Below the pieces are notes generated by a model. It searched no databases and was not told the DNA's origin. It was given only the letters and a program-made list of their open reading frames with translations. This document shows, piece by piece, positions 8,346 to 16,249 of a stretch of 64,000 nt of DNA (positions within the stretch are counted from its first letter, which is position 1; every line of letters begins with the position of its first letter). Source of the DNA: Spirochaeta isovalerica (GTDB lineage: Bacteria > Spirochaetota > Spirochaetia > DSM-2461); the NCBI RefSeq assembly GCF_014207565.1, contig NZ_JACHGJ010000010.1, forward strand, positions 1 through 64,000. Reading direction: 5' to 3'. A program made the translations under genes and the position numbers.

Positions 8346-10267
8346 TGAGTTCTTTTATTGAAATACTGATCGTTGAAGATAATCAGGATGACCTTTTTTT
8401 TATTGAGAAAGCATTACAGTCATCGAAGTACAGAACAAAAGTAATTTCTTCAGGTCTGGAAGCCTACACTTATCTCAATGAGGGAACGGGATCTCCCGAT
8501 ATCGTCCTTCTCGACTACCGCCTTCCCGGTATGGACGGTCTGGAAATTCTCGACGCTCTGGGAAGGAAAGACCGCGATTACTCTTTTATCTTTCTCTCTG
8601 TGGACAGTTCCATCGGAACAGTTGTCGAGGCAATGAAAAGGGGAGCTCTCGATTTTATCGTCAAATCGGAAACGCTGAAAAAGGAGCTGCCCTCCAAAAT
8701 CGATAAAGTCTATGATCTCCACCTTTCGCGTATGCGGAAGAAGAAAATGGAAGCAGAACTACTGGAAGCCAAAACCGCTGCGGAAAACAACGAACGGAAA
8801 TACCGGATTCTTGTAGACGCCGTATTCGACGCCATTATTGTGACGGAAGAGGGTGTTATCGTAGAAGCCAATAGCCGCGCTGTCGAGAATAGCGGTTTCT
8901 CCTATGATTATTTATTGGGAAAAAGAGCCCTGGATTTTATAGAAACCGATGACCCCGCCATTTTTTCCGAACCGGAAGACCGGGACTGGAGAAATGTGGA
9001 AGGAAGGATACGCTGCGCTTCCGGGGAAATCAAAATGGTGATCATCAATTCCAGAACCACCGAACTGAAAGGACGAAACGTGGTTATTTCTTCCATTCAC
9101 GACATTACGGAGAGCCGGATTCTCGAGGAAAAGCTCAGGCAGTCTGAAAAAATGAACGCTATCGGACAGCTTGCAGGGGGGATAGCCCACGATTTCAATA
9201 ATCAGCTCTCTCCGATCATCGGTTACGCCGATATGCTCTGCCATCAGCTGGAGAACCCGCAATACAGGAAATTCGCCAACAACATTCTCCACAGCGCCCT
9301 TCGATCCGCCGATTTGACAAAAAAGCTTTTATCTTTTGCACGCAAAGGGCAGGTTATGCTCGAATCTGTGGATATCAATGACAAACTTACCGGTCTGCTC
9401 AGCGAAATGGAACGGGAAATCCCCTCTTCCATTACCATCCAAGAGAAATTGGATCCTCTCTGTAACGTGGTAAAAGGGGACCCCAATCAGCTGGAACAAG
9501 CTTTCCGCAATATTATTAAAAACGGAATCGAAGCCATGTCCGAAGGAGGCAGGCTTACCGTTGAAACAATCTGTCTGGAGATAGAGAAGGAAGAGGATCT
9601 GGTTTTATCCAATCATCTGGAACCGGGACATTATGTCAGAATTAAAATAAGTGATACGGGATGGGGAATACCTTCCGAACTGAAAAGGAATATCTTCGAG
9701 CCTTTTTTTACCACGAAAGATACCGGTCAGGGATCGGGCATGGGACTGGCTTCGGCTTACGGTGCCGTGGTGGAACACGATGGCTACATCACTTTCGCCA
9801 GTGAAGAGGGCATGGGAACGGACTTTGTCATATATCTGCCACTGGATAGAGATTCGGATTACTTTATGGAAATACAGAAAAATGTCGAAGACATGACAGC
9901 CAGAAACAGTACGATTCTCATTGTCGACGACGAGATGATGCTGAGAAACATGCTCGAGGATATTCTCATCAGCGATAATCATTCTATTATCAGCTGTGCC
10001 AGCGGGGAAGAAGCACTGGAGACATACAAAGAAAATAAAAACCGGATTGATCTTGTTATCCTCGATATGGTCATGCCGGGTCTGGATGGTTTTGAAACAT
10101 TCACCCGACTGAAAGAGATGAATCCCCTTGTGAAGGTGCTTATTTCGAGCGGCTACAACATGAAGAGGGAAATCAAAAAACTGCGTGAAGCCGGAGCTCT
10201 GGGATTTCTCAAGAAACCTTTTAAAATGAATGAACTTCGAAAACAGCTGAAAAATATTCTGGGTTAA
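8345..10267 (+). CDS. Hybrid histidine kinase (receiver-PAS-kinase-receiver)
   Basis: The 640-residue soluble protein has an N-terminal receiver (VEDNQDD; acceptor aspartate in LLDYRLPGMDG), a linker helix, and a PAS domain (about 150-265). A HisKA box follows (GGIAHDFNNQLSPI), then an HATPase domain (DTGWGIP, GSGMGLASAYG) and a C-terminal receiver (VDDEMM, LDMVMPGLDG). No membrane segment is visible. The start overlaps the preceding stop by one base (TGATG). The three genes form one operon and probably one phosphorelay. No DNA-binding output protein is encoded beside them, so the final target is unknown. Confidence 0.88.
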   Translation: MSSFIEILIVEDNQDDLFFIEKALQSSKYRTKVISSGLEAYTYLNEGTGSPDIVLLDYRLPGMDGLEILDALGRKDRDYSFIFLSVDSSIGTVVEAMKRGALDFIVKSETLKKELPSKIDKVYDLHLSRMRKKKMEAELLEAKTAAENNERKYRILVDAVFDAIIVTEEGVIVEANSRAVENSGFSYDYLLGKRALDFIETDDPAIFSEPEDRDWRNVEGRIRCASGEIKMVIINSRTTELKGRNVVISSIHDITESRILEEKLRQSEKMNAIGQLAGGIAHDFNNQLSPIIGYADMLCHQLENPQYRKFANNILHSALRSADLTKKLLSFARKGQVMLESVDINDKLTGLLSEMEREIPSSITIQEKLDPLCNVVKGDPNQLEQAFRNIIKNGIEAMSEGGRLTVETICLEIEKEEDLVLSNHLEPGHYVRIKISDTGWGIPSELKRNIFEPFFTTKDTGQGSGMGLASAYGAVVEHDGYITFASEEGMGTDFVIYLPLDRDSDYFMEIQKNVEDMTARNSTILIVDDEMMLRNMLEDILISDNHSIISCASGEEALETYKENKNRIDLVILDMVMPGLDGFETFTRLKEMNPLVKVLISSGYNMKREIKKLREAGALGFLKKPFKMNELRKQLKNILG

Positions 10268-10304
10268 AAAAGATGATGCCCTATCCCGAAAAACGGGATA
10301 GGGC
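10264..10304 (-). terminator. Intrinsic terminator after the metal-binding protein gene
   Basis: An 11-base-pair perfect stem (10278-10288 with 10294-10304, loop of five A) is followed on the minus strand by ATCATCTTTTTT. It terminates the importer operon. The plus-strand side has no U-tract but may also slow transcripts from the hybrid kinase. Confidence 0.75.
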
Positions 10305-10343
10305 GGGAATCCTTATGTTCCTATCCGTTTTCCGGAACAGGGT

Positions 10344-11114
10344 CTACAGGTTGTATTTCAGTATTTCTTCCAGATTTCGTTCAGCCACAGAGGGCAGATC
10401 CGATGGCGTTTCCCTTCCCCCTTCCATGGGAAACCCGGGGAAATTGATCAGAACGACTGCGTCCAGATTGAGAATCTCTTCAAGGGGAGCCGCCATGGGA
10501 TTGTGTATGTTGTCGAGAATCAGTTCCGGCTCGAGACGACCCAGTTCTGCAATCGCTCGGGGATTCAACGGCTGGGGACCGAACACTCCCAGAATATTAA
10601 AGCCCAGAGCCTGAGCGAATGGCTTCTGGTGAAAGTTGACCAGTACATCTCTTCCGAAAATGCCCTTCTCTTTAAGTCGGTTTTGGCTCTCTGTGATAAA
10701 CTTCCTGTATTCCGCGATATTTTTTTCCGCAACGGATCGGGTTCCGATCTTGTCGGCGATAGCCAGCACCGATGCTTCAAGCGTTCCCGATTCATAGCTG
10801 GTCGTGATTTGAATCATCCGGTCTTCCGGTTTTTTAAAACTTTCGAGCACGGTTTTCATAAGAGCTTCATACCCCGCATATACCAGAAAATCGGCATCGC
10901 GGATTTTAACCACATCGGACACTTTCAGCTCGTATTCCGGCGGGTGGACCATGTCGGCCGGAGCAAGGAGTTCGGCATTTCCTCCCGCCATTTTGACGAA
11001 TGCGGCTGTCCAGGCATTGGTCGCCAGAACTTTCGGAACAGACTGGGCGGAAAGACCGGCTGTCGCTGCAAAAGCCAGAACCACTATTGAAACAATGGAA
11101 ATCATTTTCTTCAT
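10344..11114 (-). CDS. Zinc/manganese ABC transporter substrate-binding protein
   Basis: The 256-residue protein has a signal peptide (MKKMISIVSIVVLAFAATAG, cut near LSAQS) and the fold pattern of cluster A-I metal-binding proteins. Likely metal ligands are the histidine in MVHPPEYELKVSD, the histidine in NFHQKPFAQALGF, and acidic residues further on. It lacks the long His/Asp-rich loop of many ZnuA proteins, so zinc and manganese remain open. It is the last gene of the operon; its ATG overlaps the permease stop by 4 bases (ATGA). Confidence 0.8.
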   Translation of the reverse strand: MKKMISIVSIVVLAFAATAGLSAQSVPKVLATNAWTAAFVKMAGGNAELLAPADMVHPPEYELKVSDVVKIRDADFLVYAGYEALMKTVLESFKKPEDRMIQITTSYESGTLEASVLAIADKIGTRSVAEKNIAEYRKFITESQNRLKEKGIFGRDVLVNFHQKPFAQALGFNILGVFGPQPLNPRAIAELGRLEPELILDNIHNPMAAPLEEILNLDAVVLINFPGFPMEGGRETPSDLPSVAERNLEEILKYNL

Positions 11115-11917
11115 GTTTTTTTTCCTCGTTTGAAAAATATAATTATGATAAAAACCGCAGCTGCCGGTATGGCAATACCGGCGCTGACGGGGATATCGAA
11201 CAATAGGGCGGTGAAAAATCCTATGAGAGAGAAGGCCCCTCCGAAAAGACAGGAATACACCATAGTCTGTTTTAACCCTGAAGCGATGAGCCCCGCTATG
11301 ACAACAGGAAGTATCAACTGGACATCGAGAAGCAGGGCTCCCATCAGGTTCATGGCCGATGCGACTGCCAGCGATGTGATCAGCATTATTGCCAATTCGA
11401 AGCGGGAGACTCTGATTCCCATCGAAGATGCTACCTGTTTGTCGTGAAAAATTACTGTCAGCTTCCTGAAATTCAATACTGAAAAGAGGACGAGCGAAGC
11501 ACTGACAGCACCGGTTATCGCAACCGTAAGGGGGGAGCTGGCATAGAGGCTGCCCCAGAGCAGAGTCAGGGTGTCTTTGGCCGGTACATGAAATACCGAT
11601 GTGATAATAGATGCCGCCGCAACGGAGAAAACCATGAAAAACATAGTCAGATGACCGTATCCTGTTTTCAACTTCCGGGAGCTCTGATTGAGAATGATAA
11701 TCATGAAAACATTCACAGCCACGCTTACTAGCGAGGGGTTCCAGCGAAGGGCCAGGCCCAGGGCGCCGCCGAGCAAAACGCCATGCATCAGCAGATAACG
11801 GATCGGCAGGAGGTTCATCCGCAGGACAAAAACTCCTGCCAGAGGAAAGGTGAATCCAGAAAAAACAAGCAGCATCAGGCCACGGTATATGGGAGGATAG
11901 GATAGCAGTTCTAACAC
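11111..11917 (-). CDS. Zinc/manganese ABC transporter permease
   Basis: This is a hydrophobic protein of 268 residues with about eight membrane segments, in the ZnuB/MntB (ABC-3) family pattern (HGVLLGGALGLAL early; SLAVASAMNLMGALLLDVQLILP late). I place the start at GTG 11917, preceded by GGAG and overlapping the ATPase stop by 7 bases. The longer frame from 11950 would begin inside the ATPase gene. It forms the membrane channel for the metal bound by the downstream protein. Confidence 0.82.
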   Translation of the reverse strand: MLELLSYPPIYRGLMLLVFSGFTFPLAGVFVLRMNLLPIRYLLMHGVLLGGALGLALRWNPSLVSVAVNVFMIIILNQSSRKLKTGYGHLTMFFMVFSVAAASIITSVFHVPAKDTLTLLWGSLYASSPLTVAITGAVSASLVLFSVLNFRKLTVIFHDKQVASSMGIRVSRFELAIMLITSLAVASAMNLMGALLLDVQLILPVVIAGLIASGLKQTMVYSCLFGGAFSLIGFFTALLFDIPVSAGIAIPAAAVFIIIIFFKRGKKT

Positions 11918-12972
11918 AGGACTCCGTCCTTCAGTTCCCTGACAGCCCATCCCAGCTTTTCAATCCACTGGTGATCGTGGGAAACCATGAGAACCGTAGG
12001 GCTTGTGCTGGCGATCACCTGATTGAGGATTTCCAGAAAGTCTTCTTTTGAATCCCTGTCCAGGTAGGAAGTCGGTTCATCCAGGAGAATCAGCCGGGCC
12101 TGCTGACAGAGGCATCGGGCCAGAGCGACTCTCTGGTTTTCCCCTCCGGAAAGAGTGTTTACATCGCGGTTCTTCAGATGATGGCAGCCGGTTCGCTTCA
12201 TGGCTATCTCAATACGGTTTTTCTGTTCTGTCCTGCTGATCCGGGTTCCGATCAGTCCCAGGGAAACAATCTCCCCGGCTGTTGTGGGAAACGACGAGTC
12301 GGGGCGTCCCTGATTGACATATCCAATAGGAGAGGGGCCGCTATTTCTCTTTAAATCTGTCCCGTCGAGGAGAATTTTACCTGAAATGACTGGTTGAACC
12401 CCGATCAGGGTTTTCAGTAGGGTCGATTTTCCCGTTCCGTTGTCTCCGGTAATGACGAGATGCTCTCCTGCTTCGACAGTGAGATCCAGCCCCCTGAGAA
12501 CGTCATGAGAACCATATCCGGTCCACAGATTCTGTATCTCCAGAGATAGTCCCATTGCATATCCCGCTCTCTTGCGGATCATCAGATAAATGCTATGGAG
12601 ATCCATCTCTTCAGTTATGAGATTTTCAGTCCTGCAGTCGATTTTTTCTACGAGGTTTCCATACCGGCAGTTCACCTTGTATTTGTTGAAAAGATCCAGA
12701 GCCGGTTGGCTTATAAGGTCAATTTTACAATTGAGAAAACCAAGCCGCACAATCAGGGCTGCTGCCGCTCTACCGGCGATTTTATCATGGAGGATCAGTT
12801 CTTCTCCCGTGAGATTCCGTGATTTTAGATAAGTTTCCACTTCAAAGAGGGGATGAAGCCATTTCCCCGAGCTTTTAAGCAACAGGATTCCCTCTTTGTC
12901 ATAAAGATGAAGAGATTCGCTTTCATCCAGATCGGGAAGGCTATCAACTTTGTATTCCGATTTTTCCAGCAT
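11911..12972 (-). CDS. Metal ABC transporter ATPase with N-terminal DUF1893-like domain
   Basis: The C-terminal part (about 142-353) is a standard ABC ATPase: Walker A GDNGTGKS (176-183), signature LSGGENQR, Walker B LILLDEPT, and a switch histidine after VLMVSHD. Residues 20-135 are not part of a normal ZnuC. They match my memory of DUF1893, a domain with a cytidine-deaminase-like fold known from Thermotoga (HDKIAGRAAAALIVRLG, then SQPALDLFNKYKV and an NRxG-like region). The domain has no settled function. As first gene of the metal importer operon, behind a MerR-like operator, it might regulate transport or sense metal; this is inference. AGGA precedes the ATG. Confidence 0.82.
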   Translation of the reverse strand: MLEKSEYKVDSLPDLDESESLHLYDKEGILLLKSSGKWLHPLFEVETYLKSRNLTGEELILHDKIAGRAAAALIVRLGFLNCKIDLISQPALDLFNKYKVNCRYGNLVEKIDCRTENLITEEMDLHSIYLMIRKRAGYAMGLSLEIQNLWTGYGSHDVLRGLDLTVEAGEHLVITGDNGTGKSTLLKTLIGVQPVISGKILLDGTDLKRNSGPSPIGYVNQGRPDSSFPTTAGEIVSLGLIGTRISRTEQKNRIEIAMKRTGCHHLKNRDVNTLSGGENQRVALARCLCQQARLILLDEPTSYLDRDSKEDFLEILNQVIASTSPTVLMVSHDHQWIEKLGWAVRELKDGVLC

Positions 12973-12983
12973 AGAGTCCTAGA

Positions 12984-13011
12984 TTAATAGATGGAGTTAA
13001 CTCCAGGTCAA
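12984..13011 (-). promoter_or_regulatory. Metal importer promoter with MerR-like operator
   Basis: On the minus strand TTGACC (13011-13006) is followed directly by the perfect 14-base palindrome TGGAGTTAACTCCA (13005-12992), then TATTAA (12989-12984). A -10 at TAATCT would give the 19-base spacer typical of MerR-family promoters. The palindrome closely resembles operators of the ZntR/CadR type. The predicted start lies within a few bases of the ATG. Confidence 0.6.
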
Positions 13012-13076
13012 TAGGTGCTGATTTTTTTATTCTCACAGCCCGGAAGTTATTTGAGAGTTCAGGATGTGGTTTCGGG

Positions 13077-13175
13077 GCTTACTGATTTTCGAGTCCTCCC
13101 CCTGAATCGGTTATAAAGCAAAAAGACTCCCTTACGGAAGTCTTCCTGAATTGCTTATAGCAGGGGTAGGACTCG
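13077..13175. repeat. Palindromic repeat copy A carrying tRNA-fMet 3' end and terminator
   Basis: This 99-base unit differs from copy B at one base. Its right end is the last 18 bases of the initiator tRNA gene (minus strand). The hairpin at 13123-13144 is the tRNA terminator. Its left part holds CGAGTCCTCCCCCTG, an inverted imperfect copy of the same tRNA end, so the whole unit can fold back on itself. The rest of the tRNA is missing here. Confidence 0.8.
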
Positions 13176-13268
13176 CCTTCCACTCATCGGCATCGTGCCG
13201 ATTCCTTACAGGCCGATCAGTCGCTGACGCATCCATCCATGGATGCTTTTCCTCCCTATTCGGTCGGC
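13176..13268. other. Spacer of short palindromes between the two repeat copies
   Basis: These 93 bases hold no open frame with a start signal. They contain two small perfect hairpins, ATCGGCA-TCG-TGCCGAT and GCATCCA-TCCA-TGGATGC. Their origin is unclear; they could be the inside of a tiny mobile unit or a remnant left after excision. Confidence 0.5.
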
Positions 13269-13367
13269 GCTTACTGATTTTCGAGTCCTCCCCCTGAATC
13301 GGTTATAAAGCAAAAAGACTCCCTTACGGAAGTCTTCTTGAATTGCTTATAGCAGGGGTAGGACTCG
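13269..13367. repeat. Palindromic repeat copy B, continuous with the intact tRNA-fMet gene
   Basis: This second 99-base copy overlaps the 3' end of the intact tRNA gene by 18 bases. It supplies the terminator on the minus strand: stem AAGACTTCC / GGGAGTCTT (13315-13336) followed by TTTTTGC. Copy A lies 93 bases further downstream of the tRNA. Confidence 0.8.
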
Positions 13368-13422
13368 AACCTACGGCCTTTGGGTTATGAGCCCAACGAG
13401 CTGCCAACTGCTCCACCCTGCG
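13350..13422 (-). tRNA. Initiator tRNA-fMet (CAU), copy 1
   Basis: The 73-base gene has anticodon CAT inside GGGCTCATAACCC, the three G-C pairs that mark initiator tRNA. Position 1 C faces T at position 72, an unpaired end as expected for an initiator, although A72 is more common. The CCA end is not encoded. It is identical to the second copy and shares its transcript. Confidence 0.93.
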
Positions 13423-13495
13423 TCGCTTAATAATTTATTGTTCCTGAAACAAAGATAATGAAAAAATGGAGGATCGTATACTCTGTTTCAGATTA

Positions 13496-13568
13496 TAGCA
13501 GGGGTAGGACTCGAACCTACGGCCTTTGGGTTATGAGCCCAACGAGCTGCCAACTGCTCCACCCTGCG
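13496..13568 (-). tRNA. Initiator tRNA-fMet (CAU), copy 2
   Basis: Identical in sequence to the other initiator gene and transcribed first. The 73-base spacer between them has inverted repeat arms CTGAAACA and TGTTTCAG, a likely processing hairpin, and no promoter of its own. Confidence 0.93.
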
Positions 13569-13584
13569 TCGTTTCGTTCAGTAA

Positions 13585-13611
13585 ATTATAGCTAATAGGA
13601 TTTTTTGTCAA
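13585..13611 (-). promoter_or_regulatory. Promoter of the tRNA-fMet pair
   Basis: On the minus strand, perfect TTGACA (13611-13606) and perfect TATAAT (13590-13585) are separated by 15 bases, about 16 bases before the first tRNA. Confidence 0.75.
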
Positions 13612-13660
13612 TGCTTCTTATCAAAAAAGAAGAATATTATAAATGGGGATCAATGAATCA

Positions 13661-14329
13661 TCAATTCTTTTCTTGTGAAGCTTTCAGTTTTATCAGAAGG
13701 ACAAACATTCCCGCCAGAAGGGGAAAAATCAATATGGGCCAGAAGGAGGGGAGGCGGAGTATGGTGTTGTAGGTTCCGTGAAGCAGAACAGGAACGAAAA
13801 GACTCAAGAAGCTGAAGCTCCCCGTGTTCCGGAGGTTTTCCGATAGGAACAAACCCATAAAAGCTCCGCAGAGAGCATGCAGCGGCAATGATGTTATGCC
13901 GCGCAGGAGCATGAGCGGGACGATGGAGTCCGTACCGGTCAGGTATAGTATGTTTTCTCCAATGGCGAAACCGATTGCCGCCGCAGTGGAGTAAATCATA
14001 GCCGCTCCTGTTGTCCGGCCTTCCGGCAATCTTCTCAGCAATAGCCAGATGACAGTCAGTTTGGCAGATTCTTCGATGAGCGATACGGCAATAAATGGAG
14101 AAAGCAGTTCCGGAACAAAACCCTTTCCTTCAAAAAATCCCGAGAGGAGGCTTACTGCAAAAACGGCAGGTATCAGTATGAGAAGGCCACCGGACAAAAG
14201 CTTGAAGAAAATCTTTGGGTCCGGTGTTTTTCCTTTATGTGATGACAGGAGAAGGGAAATTAATAAAACAGCGGGGAGGATTGAGAACAGGGCTATCTTT
14301 CCCGCCAGGGCTATTATCATTTCAAACAC
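13661..14329 (-). CDS. PrsW-family intramembrane metalloprotease
   Basis: The 222-residue protein has seven or eight membrane segments. It carries the motifs I associate with PrsW/CAAX-like membrane proteases in order: EE-x2-K (LIEESAK), F-x3-E (FAIGEN), H in LPLHALCGAFMG and H in LLHGTYN. PrsW cleaves an anti-sigma factor in Bacillus, but no sigma/anti-sigma pair is encoded nearby, so the substrate is unknown. Its start overlaps the end of hisC by 13 bases, so the two are cotranscribed. Confidence 0.8.
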   Translation of the reverse strand: MFEMIIALAGKIALFSILPAVLLISLLLSSHKGKTPDPKIFFKLLSGGLLILIPAVFAVSLLSGFFEGKGFVPELLSPFIAVSLIEESAKLTVIWLLLRRLPEGRTTGAAMIYSTAAAIGFAIGENILYLTGTDSIVPLMLLRGITSLPLHALCGAFMGLFLSENLRNTGSFSFLSLFVPVLLHGTYNTILRLPSFWPILIFPLLAGMFVLLIKLKASQEKN

Positions 14330-15372
14330 TCTTCCAGTATCCGGATCAGGAATTTATTGTCCTCTTCCATACCGATCGTTATGCGGATCCACTCGCTGAG
14401 GCCGAAGCTCGCCAGTGGGCGGATGGTTATGCCTTTTTCCATCATGGTCCGGAACAGTTCCTTACTATCCCTTTTTACATGAATGCAGATGAAATTGGCC
14501 TGGGTCGGGTAGTATTTCAAACCCATTTTATCCAGTTCTCCATAGAGGTATTTTTTGCCCTCTCCGTTCATCTCCCTGCTTTTTTCGTAAAATGCCCTGT
14601 CGTACAGAGCGGCTTCTGCGGCTCTCTGCGCCGGGGTGTTGACATTAAAAGGCTGCTTCGTTACCAGAATCTGATCGATAACTTCTTCTCTGGCAATGGC
14701 ATAACCCACCCGCATGGCCGCCATGCCGTAAATTTTGGAGAAAGTTCTGAGGATCATGAGATTGGCGTATTTAGCCAGAAGGGCTTTCCAGTCCGGAAAA
14801 TCATCGGCATCGCTGTAATCGGCATAGGCTTCATCGAGAACAAAAAGAACATCTTCGGGAATCCGGGAAAGCATGGAATCAAGCTTTTCATGGGATACAT
14901 AGGTTCCCGTGGGATTATTGGGATTGCAGAAATATATGACTTTTGTCCGGCTGTCAATAAGCTTCAGAATTCCATCGGGGTCAAAAGTTCCCTCTTTCAT
15001 AGGGGTTTTACGGATTTCGCCGGCATAGAGTATGGTGGCAAATGTGTACTCGGAAAATGTGCTCTCCGCTGTTATGGCATTGTCTCCCTCGCCGATATAG
15101 GTAGCGGCAATGAGAGTCATGATTTCGTCGGAACCGTTCCCTACGACAAAATTGCCCGGACTCATTCCGTGTTTTTCCGCCAGAGCGTTTCTCAGTCTGC
15201 GGCAGCTCCCGTCGGGATAGATATGAACTTCCGCAAGTGATTCCGCAGCGGCTTTCACCGCCAGAGGAGAGGGTCCGAGTCTGTTTTCATTGGATGAGAG
15301 CTTCAGAGCCCCCTCTTTCAGAACTCCCGGCTTGTAAGGTACCATCTGCTTGAGATTTGTCTTCATTTTCAT
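14317..15372 (-). CDS. hisC: Histidinol-phosphate aminotransferase
   Basis: The 351-residue PLP enzyme has the class I/II aminotransferase layout: LSSNENRLGPSP at the N-terminus, NPNNPTGTYVS, DEAYADY, the PLP-lysine in RTFSKIYGMAAMRVGYA, and the C-terminal arginine motif EWIRITIG. It converts imidazole acetol phosphate to histidinol phosphate. No other his gene is in the window, so a role in aromatic amino acid transamination is also possible. GTAAGGAC precedes the ATG. An Lrp-type regulator is divergently transcribed. Confidence 0.88.
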   Translation of the reverse strand: MKMKTNLKQMVPYKPGVLKEGALKLSSNENRLGPSPLAVKAAAESLAEVHIYPDGSCRRLRNALAEKHGMSPGNFVVGNGSDEIMTLIAATYIGEGDNAITAESTFSEYTFATILYAGEIRKTPMKEGTFDPDGILKLIDSRTKVIYFCNPNNPTGTYVSHEKLDSMLSRIPEDVLFVLDEAYADYSDADDFPDWKALLAKYANLMILRTFSKIYGMAAMRVGYAIAREEVIDQILVTKQPFNVNTPAQRAAEAALYDRAFYEKSREMNGEGKKYLYGELDKMGLKYYPTQANFICIHVKRDSKELFRTMMEKGITIRPLASFGLSEWIRITIGMEEDNKFLIRILEECLK

Positions 15373-15453
15373 GTCCTTACTTTACTTGGAAAAAAGAATT
15401 TTGGTAATAGGATGAAAACAATAAAATTAAACTACGAAATCCAGAAATATCAC

Positions 15454-15481
15454 TTTACAATTTACGAAAAACGAATACAAT
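15454..15481 (+). promoter_or_regulatory. Promoter of the Lrp-type regulator
   Basis: TTTACA (15454-15459) and TACAAT (15476-15481) are separated by 16 bases. The start of transcription would fall near 15488, downstream of the first in-frame ATG at 15482, which supports the ATG at 15515. Confidence 0.6.
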
Positions 15482-15514
15482 ATGTCTATAACATATGGAA
15501 AGGATGTATTTAAT

Positions 15515-15949
15515 ATGCAGCCAGATGAAATAGATTGGAAAATCATCGATATCTTAAGGGAAAAATTTGTTCCCAATAACGCTATAGCCCGGGAATTGGG
15601 TGTATCGGAAGGTATGATCCGGCAGAGGGTAAAGCGCCTCAAGGAAGCGGGAATCTTAAGGATCCGTGCTCTGATCAACCCCGATGTGCTTGAAAATCTG
15701 CAGTTGGCTTTAGTCGCTGTTAATATTACGGAATCCTCTTTGCTGAAGAAGAAAGCAGATCAGATCGCGAATCTGGAGAACGTTCTCTCCGTCTCCTTCA
15801 CTTCCGGTCGATACGATCTTTTTGTGGAAGTTCTCGTCTCTTCCAACAGAGACCTGGTGCGGTTTCTTACCGAGGAGCTGCCGAACGTAGAAGGTGTTAC
15901 GAACTCGGAGACATTCATGATGCTCCGAAGCTATAACAAATTCGTATAA
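15515..15949 (+). CDS. Lrp/AsnC-family transcriptional regulator
   Basis: The 144-residue protein starts with the classic helix-turn-helix layout (DEIDWKIIDILRE, AIARELGVSEGMIRQRVKRLKEAGIL). It ends with an alpha-beta ligand-binding RAM domain. I prefer ATG 15515, with AAAGGA ten bases upstream, over ATG 15482, which lies before the predicted transcript start. Divergent to hisC, so regulation of hisC and of itself is likely; the effector is unknown. Confidence 0.87.
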   Translation: MQPDEIDWKIIDILREKFVPNNAIARELGVSEGMIRQRVKRLKEAGILRIRALINPDVLENLQLALVAVNITESSLLKKKADQIANLENVLSVSFTSGRYDLFVEVLVSSNRDLVRFLTEELPNVEGVTNSETFMMLRSYNKFV

Positions 15950-15970
15950 TCCACAGCATTTCCCAATCAT

Positions 15971-15998
15971 AACCTCCTGTTTCCGGGAGGTTTTTTTT
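15971..15998 (+). terminator. Intrinsic terminator after the Lrp-type gene
   Basis: Stem AACCTCC / GGAGGTT with loop TGTTTCCG, followed by a run of T. Confidence 0.85.
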
Positions 15999-16034
15999 AC
16001 ATCCATTTGTCTGTTCAGGTTGTTGCTTGGCCGA

Positions 16035-16118
16035 TCAGCTGACACAGATCAGTAAAGTTAACAGAAATGAGACAAGGATTACAGCCTGAGAGAACACTGC
16101 CTGAATCGGCGCTTTCAT
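16035..16118 (-). CDS. Possible 27-residue membrane miniprotein
   Basis: A short frame reads ATG with AGAGGA ten bases upstream, a five-residue polar start (MKAPI), then a hydrophobic run (AVFSQAVILVSFLLTLLICV) to the stop. Such small single-span proteins are common but hard to prove. It lies in the 250-base gap before clpB, on the opposite strand. It could be chance; no homologue is known to me. Confidence 0.25.
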   Translation of the reverse strand: MKAPIQAVFSQAVILVSFLLTLLICVS

Positions 16119-16249
16119 TCTCTTATCATCCTCTTTATTGATTTAATTTTAATTTATTGTGTTTATATAGTTCTCTATTTGACGATGCCTCTCTTTTCTG
16201 CTTATTTTTCCAGTGTAAATTAGTTGTAGAATAATGGAGGATATATTAA

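Noticed and set aside
13158-13175. Third tRNA-fMet gene
   Set aside because: Only the last 18 bases of the tRNA are present, so it cannot form a tRNA; treated as part of the repeat unit.
13077-13367. Two direct repeats with spacer taken as a CRISPR array
   Set aside because: Only two 99-base units with one 93-base spacer, containing a tRNA end and a terminator; no cas genes.
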